A stretch of 64,000 bases of DNA from Thiothrix caldifontis (GTDB taxonomy: Bacteria; Pseudomonadota; Gammaproteobacteria; Thiotrichales; Thiotrichaceae): contig NZ_FNQP01000009.1 of the NCBI RefSeq assembly GCF_900107695.1, positions 62,001 through 126,000 on the forward strand. The letters are read 5' to 3'. Under the pieces are notes generated by a model, which saw nothing but the letters and a program-made list of their open reading frames with translations, was not told where the DNA came from and made no database searches. This document shows positions 53,850 through 63,326 of this stretch, in pieces. Position 1 is the stretch's first letter. Each line of letters starts with the position of its first letter. Position numbers and translations under genes: made by a program.

Positions 53850-56087
53850 CTAATTGACGCTTATCTCCAGACCGGTGACGTTTTGGTAACCTTTCGGTAA
53901 CAATTTGCCGCGTTTTGCACGTTCACTGCGGTATTCTTCCAATTCCGCACCCTTGATGGTTTTAAACTGCTTACCCGCACGAATCAGCAACGCCGCATTT
54001 GCAGGCAAAATCGCCGCAAACTGCACCGTTTCATCGGCAATCCCCAACCCGCCTTTTTTCAGGCTGATCAACTTATTGCCTTTGCCCTTGGAAAGCTGTG
54101 GCACATCCTGCAAGCCTGTCACCAGCACATAACCCGACGATGAAACCAGCACCAGCGAATCCGTAGCCACATTTGTCACCAACAATGGCTGCAAAATCGC
54201 TACACCCTCGCCCACCGTCAGGGTCACTTTGCCCGCTTTCACCCGGCTTTGCATCTCACCAAAAGTACACAAGAAACCGTAACCTTCCGCCGAATGCAGC
54301 AAATACTGATCGCTGTCTTTGCCCATTAGCGCGTATTGGAATTTCGCCCCTGCTGGTGGAGCTAACTTACCCGTCAACGGCTCACCCTGCCCGCGTGCCG
54401 ATGGCAAGGCATTCGCTGGCAATGCGTAGGTGCGCCCGGTGCTATCCAGCAACACCACTTGCTGGCTGGAACGCCCGCGTACTGAAGTCAGGAATTCATC
54501 ACCCTGCTTATAGCTCAATGATGCAGGGTCAATATCATGGCCTTTTGCCGACCGAATCCAGCCCATTTTCGACACCACCACCGTCACCGGCTCAGAGGGT
54601 GCTAGTGCGGTTTCATCCAACACTTGTGCTGCCGCCCGTTCTTGCAAGGGCGAACGCCGTGCATCACCGTACAACTTGGCGTCTTCTTTCAACTCTTTGC
54701 GGATCAAACTGGTCAGTTTGGTATCGGAACCCAACAACGCCAGCAAGGTTTCTTTCTCCTTTTCCAACTCGTCCAATTCGCCGCGAATCTTCATTTCCTC
54801 CAAACGTGCCAACTGACGCAATTTAGTATCAAGGATGTAATCCGCCTGAAGCTCGGTCAAATCGAAGCGGCGCATTAACACCGCTTTCGGCTCGTCTTCG
54901 GTGCGGATAATGTGGATCACTTCATCAATATTCAGGAATGCCACCAACAAACCCGCCAATAAATGCAGGCGTTTCTCGACCTTATCCAACCGCCATTGCA
55001 AGCGGCGCGTCACTGTTTGTCGCCGGAAGGCCAGCCACTCGGTCAAAATGTGCAGCAAACTTTTGACTTGCGGGCGACCATTCAGACCGATCATGTTCAT
55101 ATTGACGCGGTAACTGCGCTCCAAATCAGTGCTGGCGAATAAATGCGACATCAGCATTTCCACATCCACACGGTTGGAACGCGGCACGATTACCAAGCGT
55201 ACCGGCTGTTCGTGGTCAGATTCATCGCGTAAATCTTCCACCAACGGCAGTTTTTTCGCCTGCATTTGCGCGGCGATTTGCTCCAGAATCTTGCTGCCCG
55301 ACACCTGATACGGCAAGGCGGTAATAATAATGTCGCCATCTTCGATTTCATAACGCGCCCGCATTCTAAATGTGCCGTTACCTTTCTCATACAGCGCGAG
55401 AAAATCCGCCGCCGGAGTAATGATTTCGGCTTCGGTAGGAAAATCCGGTGCGGGAATGTGCTGATGCAAATCCTGCAAGGTCGCATTGGGGTGATCCAGC
55501 AAATGCAGGCAAGCATTCACCACCTCACGCAGGTTATGCGGTGGAATATCCGTCGCCATCCCTACCGCAATGCCACTACCACCGTTAAGCAAAATATTCG
55601 GCAAACGTGCAGGCAAAATGGTTGGCTCTTCTAACGACCCGTCGAAATTGGGTTGCCATTGCGCAGTGCCCTGCCCCAATTCTTGCAGCAACACCTTGGC
55701 GTAAGCGGTCAAACGCGATTCGGTGTAACGCATTGCAGCAAACGATTTCGGGTCATCTTGCGAACCCCAGTTGCCCTGCCCATCCACCAGCGTGTAGCGG
55801 TAGGAAAACGGTTGCGCCATTAACACCATCGCTTCGTAACACGCCGAGTCGCCGTGCGGATGGAATTTACCCAATACGTCACCGACAGTACGTGCTGATT
55901 TTTTGTGTTTGGAAGCCGCCGTCAGCCCTAACTCTGACATGGCGTAGACAATACGGCGTTGCACGGGCTTTAAGCCGTCGCCGAGATGCGGCAAAGCGCG
56001 ATCAAGAATAACGTACATGGAATAGTCGAGATAGGCTTTCTCGGTGTATTCTTGAAGTGGCAGGGTTTCGATGCCTTCGTAGTTCAT
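53850..56087 (-). CDS. parC: DNA topoisomerase IV subunit A
   Basis: ParC, 745 residues. The active-site tyrosine is Tyr121 in [15 protein letters not shown]. The quinolone-determining region [15 protein letters not shown] has Ser81 and Glu85, the sensitive form. The C-terminal beta-propeller is complete ([20 protein letters not shown]). parE is not in the window. The gene stands alone. Confidence 0.97.
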   Translation of the reverse strand: MNYEGIETLPLQEYTEKAYLDYSMYVILDRALPHLGDGLKPVQRRIVYAMSELGLTAASKHKKSARTVGDVLGKFHPHGDSACYEAMVLMAQPFSYRYTLVDGQGNWGSQDDPKSFAAMRYTESRLTAYAKVLLQELGQGTAQWQPNFDGSLEEPTILPARLPNILLNGGSGIAVGMATDIPPHNLREVVNACLHLLDHPNATLQDLHQHIPAPDFPTEAEIITPAADFLALYEKGNGTFRMRARYEIEDGDIIITALPYQVSGSKILEQIAAQMQAKKLPLVEDLRDESDHEQPVRLVIVPRSNRVDVEMLMSHLFASTDLERSYRVNMNMIGLNGRPQVKSLLHILTEWLAFRRQTVTRRLQWRLDKVEKRLHLLAGLLVAFLNIDEVIHIIRTEDEPKAVLMRRFDLTELQADYILDTKLRQLARLEEMKIRGELDELEKEKETLLALLGSDTKLTSLIRKELKEDAKLYGDARRSPLQERAAAQVLDETALAPSEPVTVVVSKMGWIRSAKGHDIDPASLSYKQGDEFLTSVRGRSSQQVVLLDSTGRTYALPANALPSARGQGEPLTGKLAPPAGAKFQYALMGKDSDQYLLHSAEGYGFLCTFGEMQSRVKAGKVTLTVGEGVAILQPLLVTNVATDSLVLVSSSGYVLVTGLQDVPQLSKGKGNKLISLKKGGLGIADETVQFAAILPANAALLIRAGKQFKTIKGAELEEYRSERAKRGKLLPKGYQNVTGLEISVN

Positions 56088-56203
56088 GGATGTCCTGATT
56101 CCTTATTCTAGGTTGAGCACAGAGTAATGCACAATGTCAGCAAAAGACAACTGACTTCTCTAAATCAGCCGTATAACCTTGAAACATTGAAGATTTTTAA
56201 TTT

Positions 56204-56686
56204 ATGCAAACCACTGTACTGATTGCTGACTACCATAATACAACCCATGCGACGGATATTGGTCGCCTACTTGCCCACTATGCACAAGATCCGATGGGAG
56301 GTGGCAAATCACTACCGGCGGAGATCACCCAAGGTGTTGCCCAAGCACTCTCGCGTATCCCTAATGCCTTTAGCGTGTTGTGTTATGTGGATGGTCAACC
56401 TGCCGGACTAGTTAACGGCTTCGAGGCATTTTCAACTTTTCAGTGCAAGCCACTTATTAATGTTCATGATGTTGTTGTCGCAGAAACATTTCGCGGCATA
56501 GGTATCAGCCAATTATTACTCACTAAAGTGGAAGAGGTTGCACGGGCAAAAGGCTGTTGCAAACTAACGCTTGAGGTACTGGAAGGCAATCAGCGTGCGC
56601 AACATGCCTATCGCAAATTCGGGTTTACAGGCTATGAACTAGACCCCACAGTAGGCAAAGCATTGTTTTGGCAAAAACCTTTATGA
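56204..56686 (+). CDS. GNAT family N-acetyltransferase
   Basis: A 160-residue acetyltransferase. The acetyl-CoA-binding motif reads VVAETFRGIGISQLLLTKVE, and GNQRAQHAYRKFGFTGYEL is the usual C-terminal motif B region. The acceptor is unknown. It is divergent from parC and followed by glgC after 71 bases. Confidence 0.88.
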   Translation: MQTTVLIADYHNTTHATDIGRLLAHYAQDPMGGGKSLPAEITQGVAQALSRIPNAFSVLCYVDGQPAGLVNGFEAFSTFQCKPLINVHDVVVAETFRGIGISQLLLTKVEEVARAKGCCKLTLEVLEGNQRAQHAYRKFGFTGYELDPTVGKALFWQKPL

Positions 56687-56757
56687 GACTCGCACCCATA
56701 ATCAATCCAGCGTACAGTTATCACTAAATGTAACAACAATCGACCTTTTGGAGCGGA

Positions 56758-58029
56758 ATGATGACAACCAATAATCCTCGCTACGTCAGCTTACTGACCC
56801 GTAATACCCTAGCACTCGTACTCGCGGGGGGACGCGGCTCACGTTTGTATGAACTTACGGATCGCCGTGCTAAACCTGCTGTTTATTTTGGTGGGAAATT
56901 TCGCATTATTGACTTTCCTCTATCTAACTGTGTTAACTCAGGCATTCGCAAAATTGGCGTCTTGACCCAATACAAAGCCCACTCACTCATTCGGCATTTG
57001 GTACATGGCTGGTCAAACTTTCGCACTGAACTGGGCGAATTTGTGGAAGTATTACCCGCATCACAACGTACCACCGGCAACTGGTATGCGGGTACTGCCG
57101 ATGCCATTTACCAAAATTTGGACATTGTAGAAGCATTGCGCCCTAAATATGTTTTAGTACTGGCGGGCGATCATATTTATAAAATGGACTATGGCGAGAT
57201 GTTAGCCTACCACGTCGAAAAAGGTGCTGACATGACCGTCGCTTGCGTTGCTGTCCCGTTAGAAGATGCGAAAGGCTTTGGCGTAATGACCGTTGATGAG
57301 CATCACCAAGTCGTCGCTTTTGATGAAAAACCGGCTGAACCACGCCCTATGCCGAGTTCACAGGATACGGCACTGGCTTCGATGGGTAACTACATTTTCA
57401 ATACCGACTTTTTGTTTGAGCAGTTACACAAAGATGCTGCTAACCCTGATTCCAGTCGCGATTTTGGTAAAGACATTATCCCCGCACTGATTAAAGAACA
57501 CGCGGTATATGCCTACCCATTCCGTGACCCCATCACCGGAAAACAACCTTATTGGCGCGATGTGGGCACTATTGATGCCTTCTGGGAGGCCAATATGGAA
57601 CTCGTCTCTATCGAACCAGAATTAAACTTATACGACGATGCATGGCCTATCCTGACTTATCACCGCCAACTACCCTCAGCCAAATTTGTCTTTCGGGATG
57701 CCGGACGTGAAGGCAAAGCCTTGGATTCAGTGGTTTCAGCAGGCTGTGTCATTTCGGGTGCAACCATAGTCAACTCCCTGCTATTTTCCAATGTCAAAGT
57801 TCATTCTTACAGCACGGTTCAAGACTCGGTACTGCTGCCAGAAGTACGGGTTGGCAGGCATTGCCGCATCACTCGTGCGGTGATTGATCGCGGCTGTGAC
57901 TTACCAGAGGGGACAATCATTGGCGAAGATCGCAAAGCCGATGCCAAACGCTTCCGCGTTACCAACAAAGGCATAACGTTAGTGACACCAGAAATGCTTG
58001 GGCAGAAGGGTTCAGCCAGCGTTGGTTAA
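56758..58029 (+). CDS. glgC: Glucose-1-phosphate adenylyltransferase
   Basis: GlgC, 423 residues, which makes ADP-glucose for glycogen. The nucleotide loop [20 protein letters not shown] and the catalytic region [15 protein letters not shown] are present. The C-terminal left-handed beta-helix is complete ([20 protein letters not shown]). No other glycogen gene is adjacent. Confidence 0.97.
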   Translation: MMTTNNPRYVSLLTRNTLALVLAGGRGSRLYELTDRRAKPAVYFGGKFRIIDFPLSNCVNSGIRKIGVLTQYKAHSLIRHLVHGWSNFRTELGEFVEVLPASQRTTGNWYAGTADAIYQNLDIVEALRPKYVLVLAGDHIYKMDYGEMLAYHVEKGADMTVACVAVPLEDAKGFGVMTVDEHHQVVAFDEKPAEPRPMPSSQDTALASMGNYIFNTDFLFEQLHKDAANPDSSRDFGKDIIPALIKEHAVYAYPFRDPITGKQPYWRDVGTIDAFWEANMELVSIEPELNLYDDAWPILTYHRQLPSAKFVFRDAGREGKALDSVVSAGCVISGATIVNSLLFSNVKVHSYSTVQDSVLLPEVRVGRHCRITRAVIDRGCDLPEGTIIGEDRKADAKRFRVTNKGITLVTPEMLGQKGSASVG

Positions 58030-58043
58030 GTCAATAGGCTTTC

Positions 58044-59159
58044 TCACTTTCTTTTATAATAGTGATAGGCGCTTTTGACGAACTGCATAGTGTGCAGCAA
58101 AGGCTTACTTAACGGGTGTTGAGTGCTCAAGTGGAAATTAACCATTTTGCGGCGCTCAACCCATAAATGGTCGATCATGGGATGATTGGGAGTTGCGCAA
58201 GAATCCATCCATTCCAATGACGTATCATTTAATGTGCGGTAAATATTTTCCAACTCTAACAAGACTCCGGGCGAGTACGCAGCATAATCTTCGTGGTAAG
58301 CAATTTTCAGGGCATAACTCCCTTGGGTCGCACTAACCAGATTTAACTTAATCGCAATGGATTTACCATCCACTAGTAATCGCAACATCATCAATTGCCC
58401 ATTTGCCGCCGCGTTACGCATCAGGTGCTCCGCAAACTCGCGCTCCCCACCATGGCAACTCATCGCGGTCAAGGCACGGCCTTTCCACCCCTGCTCTTCT
58501 AAGCGCAAGAAATCATTAATCCAATCACTTAAGCTTTGTCCTTGTCCCGGCAGTAAAGCTTGAAATTCTAACTTACCTAAACTCTCAAGACGTCGACGCA
58601 AACGGCTGTATTCTTTACGCTTCTTTTTACGTTGATGCATTAATACATAATTTTCACCCGAAGTTTCCGCCTTTAATAAGGCCCGCTCCCAAATATCCTT
58701 CTCATTCAATAAACAGCCTTGGTCTTGAGCGCAAAGCCGTAAATAGTGAGCAAACTCACCTTCGGCTGGTATTTTATTGAGTGAAAATGCCAATGCCCCC
58801 GAATGTTCATGCAACCACTCAAATAACGCTTGCAACGTTTCTGTGGCATACAACTTGTCCACCAACGGTGTACCTAAGGGGCAATGCGGATGCAGCCAGT
58901 TAAGCCAATGACGAGCAGGGAATTGCTGATAAGAATGCTGCTGTACCAGCGGAAACAATCCTGTTAAGCGAGAATGCGTCGCATCTGACCATACTAATAA
59001 AACAGCTACCCTATCTTGAGCAGACAAACTTTCCAAAGCGGGAAACAATGCCCAACTTTCGTAGAAAACATTCGGTTCAAGTGCATGACGTGTCAGTGAG
59101 TCCCAAGCGGGAACAATATCACGCAATTCACGTATAGCGGTTACCAGTTGCGTAATCAA
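58044..59159 (-). CDS. GNAT-like (CelD/BcsL family) protein
   Basis: A 371-residue protein of the GNAT_6 (CelD/BcsL) group. The C-terminal domain has IAIKLNLVSATQGSYALKIA followed by YHEDYAAYSPGVLLELENIY, the family hallmark. The central basic segment is rich in Arg and Lys (HQRKKKRKEYSRLRRRLESL). Relatives take part in exopolysaccharide modification. It converges with glgC (14 bases between stops). Confidence 0.8.
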   Translation of the reverse strand: MITQLVTAIRELRDIVPAWDSLTRHALEPNVFYESWALFPALESLSAQDRVAVLLVWSDATHSRLTGLFPLVQQHSYQQFPARHWLNWLHPHCPLGTPLVDKLYATETLQALFEWLHEHSGALAFSLNKIPAEGEFAHYLRLCAQDQGCLLNEKDIWERALLKAETSGENYVLMHQRKKKRKEYSRLRRRLESLGKLEFQALLPGQGQSLSDWINDFLRLEEQGWKGRALTAMSCHGGEREFAEHLMRNAAANGQLMMLRLLVDGKSIAIKLNLVSATQGSYALKIAYHEDYAAYSPGVLLELENIYRTLNDTSLEWMDSCATPNHPMIDHLWVERRKMVNFHLSTQHPLSKPLLHTMQFVKSAYHYYKRK

Positions 59160-59271
59160 AGTGAGTACCCAGTTTATAATTATTGAATTACTATATGGGT
59201 GACTATTGTCTACCTAATGAGATATTGGACTTAAGTGAATTCCCGACAAACGGATCCAAATCAACGACAAC

Positions 59272-59299
59272 AAAAAAGCGAGCCGAAACTCGCTTTTTG
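59272..59299. terminator. Terminator after the 65-residue gene
   Basis: AAAAAAGCGAG CCGAAA CTCGCTTTTT is an A/T-flanked hairpin 25 bases after the stop of the small gene at 59324. Both flanks are suited to bidirectional use. Confidence 0.85.
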
Positions 59300-59323
59300 T
59301 ATCCTCACAAAGAAGAGTAACGC

Positions 59324-59521
59324 TTAGGCAGCGATCCACTCTTTGTAGGCTTCCATGTCTTTTTCTTGACCAGCAGCATAACCTGCTTCATAGGCTTCTG
59401 TCAGACGCTGCTCTTCACGCATAGGGTTGAGCAGGTAGCCACCTTGCCAGCCTTGCAGGAACTCAGGGTCAACGCCCGCTTTTTCCATTTCTACTACAGC
59501 GTTGTAATACTGCATATTCAT
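59324..59521 (-). CDS. Small conserved protein (65 aa)
   Basis: A 65-residue acidic protein, MNMQYYNAVVEMEKAGVDPE and onward, with two aromatic-glycine motifs: GWQGGYLLNP and AYEAGYAAGQEKD. The spacing recalls ribosome modulation factor-like small proteins, but identity is too weak to claim. A good ribosome site and its own terminator indicate a real, well-expressed gene. It lies 48 bases after the TrpD-like gene on the same strand. Confidence 0.6.
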   Translation of the reverse strand: MNMQYYNAVVEMEKAGVDPEFLQGWQGGYLLNPMREEQRLTEAYEAGYAAGQEKDMEAYKEWIAA

Positions 59522-59569
59522 TTGTCATGTCCTCTCTAAAATCAAAAATGAAAATAAACGTGGTGCTTT

Positions 59570-60691
59570 TTACGCCGCAGCACGCAGTGTTTCCAGTGCC
59601 TTGCCGCTATCCAGCATAGCACGTACCGCATCAGCGGCCTCCTGTATCGAACCATAACGGCCCAAATGCGCCAGACAGATCGAGGCGGAGTATACCAGAC
59701 TGTCGTACATCAAACCTTTTTCGCCACTAAGTGCAGCCATTCCCATTTCAGCCGCTTTCGCCGCCAATGCATCGCTATCCACCGTGGTTGCAATCTCATC
59801 GCCAATCATGGGAGCAGCAGGTAAATCATCCGGCAATGGTACTGCCCGTACCTCTGCTTGAAGTCCAAAGTTTTGGGGATCAAGATCACGTTGCTGTTCT
59901 TCACCTTTTTCATAGTAATAAAACAGCTTGCCTGCTTGTTGCAGGGAAGGAATAACCCCTCCCTCCACGCCACGCACAAACATAGCACTATCAAACCCTG
60001 CCTGACGTGCCAATGATGCATAAATAGGTGGATACGCTTTATGCACATAGCCGCCCATGCAATGCGTTTTCACACGACCACGGATAGGCCCTAACATGGT
60101 TTCCACCGTGGTCAGCACTTGACGCTTAATCATACGCTGGCGAATCGGAATCAGATCATGCAATCCGGGGGCAAACTGGCGTTGATCTAAATAAGTCCAA
60201 CCAATACGCTCCAACTGCGCCACCGCTTCAGCCGGAGTCAAATTTACATTGAGACCTGCTGCTTTCAATACCTTGTGATGAGTTGCACCAAACTTGGGAC
60301 CCACTTGTTCTAAGCCATGCAATACCGCGTGTACGCCCATCGCTGCTAACACAACAGGCACAAACGTGGAGGCGGGTACACCACGTGTATAACCGTCATA
60401 CGGGTCAGACACATCCAGAATCTCATCCACATTCGCCGCGCTAATAACCGAGCTATCAATCAAGGCTTGCAATGTGCCCCGGTTTTCTTCATCAGTTTCA
60501 CGTTTCATGCGTAAGGCAATAAAGTAAACCGCTACCTGCACAGGGTCAGCTTCACCACTCAAAATGTGGCGCATCGCATAATAGGCATCCTCATAACTCA
60601 AGTCCTTGCTGTATTCAGGGCCTGTAGCTACTTTTTGGATGCACTGACGCATGTGCAATTTCAAATTACGGTCGGTGTTTGTATCAGTCAT
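59570..60691 (-). CDS. Divergent TrpD-like (glycosyltransferase family 3) enzyme
   Basis: A 373-residue protein with the fold of anthranilate phosphoribosyltransferase: N-terminal helical domain (LSYEDAYYAMRHILSGEADP) and the alpha/beta core (MGVHAVLHGLEQVGPKFGAT). The PRPP loop GTGGD of true TrpD is replaced by DPYDGYTRG, and HGNR-S by HGLEQV. It is therefore probably not a tryptophan enzyme; TrpD2-like or nucleic-acid-binding relatives are alternatives. GTG 60763 and ATG 60706 are other start options. The ATG at 60691 has a GGAA site. Confidence 0.7.
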   Translation of the reverse strand: MTDTNTDRNLKLHMRQCIQKVATGPEYSKDLSYEDAYYAMRHILSGEADPVQVAVYFIALRMKRETDEENRGTLQALIDSSVISAANVDEILDVSDPYDGYTRGVPASTFVPVVLAAMGVHAVLHGLEQVGPKFGATHHKVLKAAGLNVNLTPAEAVAQLERIGWTYLDQRQFAPGLHDLIPIRQRMIKRQVLTTVETMLGPIRGRVKTHCMGGYVHKAYPPIYASLARQAGFDSAMFVRGVEGGVIPSLQQAGKLFYYYEKGEEQQRDLDPQNFGLQAEVRAVPLPDDLPAAPMIGDEIATTVDSDALAAKAAEMGMAALSGEKGLMYDSLVYSASICLAHLGRYGSIQEAADAVRAMLDSGKALETLRAAA

Positions 60692-60844
60692 CGTGGCATT
60701 TTCCATATCGCGGAAGTTTAAGAAGCGCGTCCCTGTTTCTAAATATCCCTCTAGGGGTAACACTCATGTCCCAGCGGGCTATTTCGGAACCAAACGTATA
60801 ATGCGCTAAGATTGGAATCTTATTTTACGTTCAAGGAGATTACT

Positions 60845-61288
60845 GTGTCACAAACCGATAATGAGTCTATGGATTTCGCGAGTGGAATGGCAGCATTTGA
60901 AGCCAAACATTTTTCCCGTGCCATGCAACTGCTTTCCCCTTTTGCCGAACAAGGAGACCAAGTAGCGCAACACCTGTGTGCAATTATGTGTCAAAATGGT
61001 TTAGGTGTAGTACGTAATGATGCTAAAGCCTTCCAACTCATGCAAGCCTCGGCGGAACAAGGGTACGGCTTAGCACAACATGGCTTAGGCTTTATGTATC
61101 TCGAAGGCGAATGTATTCCCAAAAACGGCGCAGAAGCAGCCAAATGGTTTCGCAAAGCAGGTGAACAAGGGCTGCAAGGCTCTCTTAGCACATTAGCACT
61201 GATGTACCAACAAGGTAACGGTGTTCCACGTGACGAGGAAGAAGCAAAACGTTTGTATAAACTCGCGGGCTTCGACGATCTGGGGTAA
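60845..61288 (+). CDS. Small Sel1-repeat protein
   Basis: A 147-residue cytoplasmic protein with three Sel1-like repeats (DAKAFQLMQASAEQGYGLAQ; GAEAAKWFRKAGEQG; EEEAKRLYKLAGFDDLG). The GTG at 60845 follows AAGGAGA at ideal spacing. No signal peptide is present, unlike the Sel1 protein at 8.3 kb. It is divergent from the TrpD-like gene and three bases before the next gene. Confidence 0.85.
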   Translation: MSQTDNESMDFASGMAAFEAKHFSRAMQLLSPFAEQGDQVAQHLCAIMCQNGLGVVRNDAKAFQLMQASAEQGYGLAQHGLGFMYLEGECIPKNGAEAAKWFRKAGEQGLQGSLSTLALMYQQGNGVPRDEEEAKRLYKLAGFDDLG

Positions 61289-61291
61289 ACC

Positions 61292-61687
61292 ATGCGCCAA
61301 GCAGGCAATAAACTACATGTCGTGGTAAACGATGTCCCCGTATTAGAATTTGACCGCAGTCAGGCGATTCCTGGTCATCAACGTCTGTATTTGAACAATA
61401 TGGACGTTAAAATGGATCAAGGCATTACGCTTGATGGCACGTTTCATCCTACCCCTGATCCAATAGTGCGTTCCCACTTTGTCGCGAACTCCATGGTCAA
61501 TGCACTATTTGTCGAGAATTATTCTCTGGCAATGGCATTGTGTACATGGCTAGCAGACCGTATTCCTGATTTGCAAATCGTGAAAGCGGTTGGCAATATT
61601 GAAGCCGATATGGGGATTGAGTTGGTGTTTGACCGTGACTACACAAAAGCCAAAACTGAACAGGGGATTAAGTTCTATAAGCCATAA
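61292..61687 (+). CDS. Hypothetical protein (131 aa)
   Basis: I do not recognise a family. The protein begins MRQAGNKLHVVVNDVPVLEF and contains SHFVANSMVNALFVENYSLA and a C-terminal IEADMGIELVFDRDYTKAK. It appears soluble and lacks cysteine clusters. It starts 3 bases after the small Sel1-repeat gene, so the pair forms an operon and may act together. Confidence 0.6.
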   Translation: MRQAGNKLHVVVNDVPVLEFDRSQAIPGHQRLYLNNMDVKMDQGITLDGTFHPTPDPIVRSHFVANSMVNALFVENYSLAMALCTWLADRIPDLQIVKAVGNIEADMGIELVFDRDYTKAKTEQGIKFYKP

Positions 61688-61827
61688 AAATCACAAAAAC
61701 ATGCACATAAATAAAATTAATAAATTAAGTAGTGATTCAGGCCAAACCCGTAAGATGCACGGCATGGATGAAGGGCGCACAGCAATAACAATAAGCCCGG
61801 CTAACGATGGATGTTATGAAAAAGCCA

Positions 61828-61978
61828 GTCGGCTCAAGTATTAATGAATACCCAGCCGACCTTAACGTTTAACTATCTGCAAGGGTAAGCAGACCCGACA
61901 CAGATAAGAATCATAACAATAAGCGAATGTTCGCAATGCGTACCGAGCGATAACTATAACAAGAAATGCTCGGTTTTT
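61828..61978 (+). ncRNA. Candidate structured RNA ending in a terminator
   Basis: The 333-base gap between the 131-residue gene and panD has no reading frame of merit. It holds four hairpins in a row: 61828-61860 (GTCGGCT/AGCCGAC with an inner GTATT/AATAC stem), 61876-61893 (TCTGC/GCAGA), 61923-61934 (GCGAA/TTCGC), and 61942-61978 (ACCGAGC/GCTCGGT followed by T5). This looks like a small RNA or the leader/trailer of the upstream operon. No known RNA family was recognised. Confidence 0.35.
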
Positions 61979-62020
61979 CCTTTTTAATTCCGATTAAATG
62001 CACTTAACCCTGTACAACCC

Positions 62021-62401
62021 TCAAGCTGCCTGCACCGCAATTTGCTTTGAGGTATGCGTTACCCTATTTTGCTGATCTACATACACCAGTTGTGGTTGAT
62101 GAACATTGGCTTGTGCCTCTGAAAACCCTGCATACGTACAAATAATAATCAAATCACCCGTACTGGCTTTGTGTGCCGCCGCACCATTGATCGAAATAAT
62201 CCCACTACCCGCTTCCGCACGAATGGCATACGTGGAAAAACGTTCACCATTGGTAATGTTGTAAATATGCAGTTGCTCATATTCACGGATATTACCGATA
62301 CGCAGTAAATTATCATCAATCGCGCAAGAACCCTCATAGTCCAACTCAGCATGAGTGACAGTAACACGGTGCAGTTTGGATTTAAGAAGCGTCAGCTCCA
62401 T
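62021..62401 (-). CDS. panD: Aspartate 1-decarboxylase
   Basis: PanD, 126 residues, a pyruvoyl enzyme giving beta-alanine for pantothenate. The self-cleavage site is Gly24-Ser25 in [10 protein letters not shown]. The start at 62401 gives the standard [14 protein letters not shown]-terminus. It lies 48 bases downstream of panC on the same strand. Confidence 0.96.
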   Translation of the reverse strand: MELTLLKSKLHRVTVTHAELDYEGSCAIDDNLLRIGNIREYEQLHIYNITNGERFSTYAIRAEAGSGIISINGAAAHKASTGDLIIICTYAGFSEAQANVHQPQLVYVDQQNRVTHTSKQIAVQAA

Positions 62402-62449
62402 GGCGATTCCTCCGTAACGTTCAGTCAAGTATTTGGCAAAGCAATACCA

Positions 62450-63316
62450 TTATGATGTTTCTGTTAATTTTTTCAATGTTAAGGGGATATTATCTATCAA
62501 GCGAGCTTTGCCCAGCCATGCCGAGCCTAACACCACCAAATTTTCATCCCCCACTTGCGCGGGTAACAAATCCACTGTACGCCGAATTTCCACATAGTCC
62601 GGTTGGAAACCGCGTGATACCAGTGATTGCATTGCCTCGGCCTGTAAAGCAGCGTAATCCTGCCTAGATTTGTGCAGCGCGTCAACCACTTCCCGCAAGG
62701 TCAACTGCAATCCGGCAGCAAGCTTCCGCTCAGCGGTGGTGAGGTAGCCATTCCGCGAACTCAGCGCCAATCCGTCAACCTCACGCACTGTCGGCAAACC
62801 TTCAATGTGAATATCCATATCCAAATCACGAACCATCTGGCGGATCAACATCAATTGCTGAAAATCCTTCTCGCCAAAAACCGCCACATTCGGTTGCACC
62901 AGATGAAACAGCTTACATACTACGGTAGAAACGCCCGTGAAATGACCGGGACGGGAAGCCCCTTCCAGCAACTCACTAATCCCCGGCACTTCGACCTTGG
63001 TTGCCAGCCCGCCGGTGGGATACATCAGTGCAGGCGTTGGCGTAAACACCAAATCTGCCCCACCCGCTTGCAACTTACTGCAATCTTCCGCAAGAGTGCG
63101 CGGATACGCTGCCAAATCTTCCTTGCGATCAAATTGGGTCGGGTTCACAAAAATAGACACGACCACTTTGCTACCGAGAGCCTGCGCCCGTTTCACCAAG
63201 GCAATATGCCCCGCGTGTAAGTTGCCCATTGTGGGCACAAAAGCGATGATTTCACCCGCTTTGCGCCAGCTTTTGAGTTCTTCACGCAATGCGTCAATGG
63301 CTTGAACAATAATCAT
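62450..63316 (-). CDS. panC: Pantoate--beta-alanine ligase
   Basis: PanC, 288 residues, which joins pantoate and beta-alanine with ATP. The HIGH-like motif is in FVPTMGNLHAGHIALVKRAQ, and VSIFVNPTQFDRKEDLAAYP and VFGEKDFQQLMLIRQMV are family sequences. It takes both products of its neighbours panD and panB, with 10 bases separating it from panB. Confidence 0.97.
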   Translation of the reverse strand: MIIVQAIDALREELKSWRKAGEIIAFVPTMGNLHAGHIALVKRAQALGSKVVVSIFVNPTQFDRKEDLAAYPRTLAEDCSKLQAGGADLVFTPTPALMYPTGGLATKVEVPGISELLEGASRPGHFTGVSTVVCKLFHLVQPNVAVFGEKDFQQLMLIRQMVRDLDMDIHIEGLPTVREVDGLALSSRNGYLTTAERKLAAGLQLTLREVVDALHKSRQDYAALQAEAMQSLVSRGFQPDYVEIRRTVDLLPAQVGDENLVVLGSAWLGKARLIDNIPLTLKKLTETS

Positions 63317-63326
63317 GGAAAACTCT

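Noticed and set aside
61740-61860. Cyclic-di-GMP or other known riboswitch in the 61.7 kb gap
   Set aside because: A GGCCAAACCC stretch near 61740 recalls one motif, but the conserved core and the paired tetraloop/receptor are missing, and the hairpins precede no plus-strand gene.
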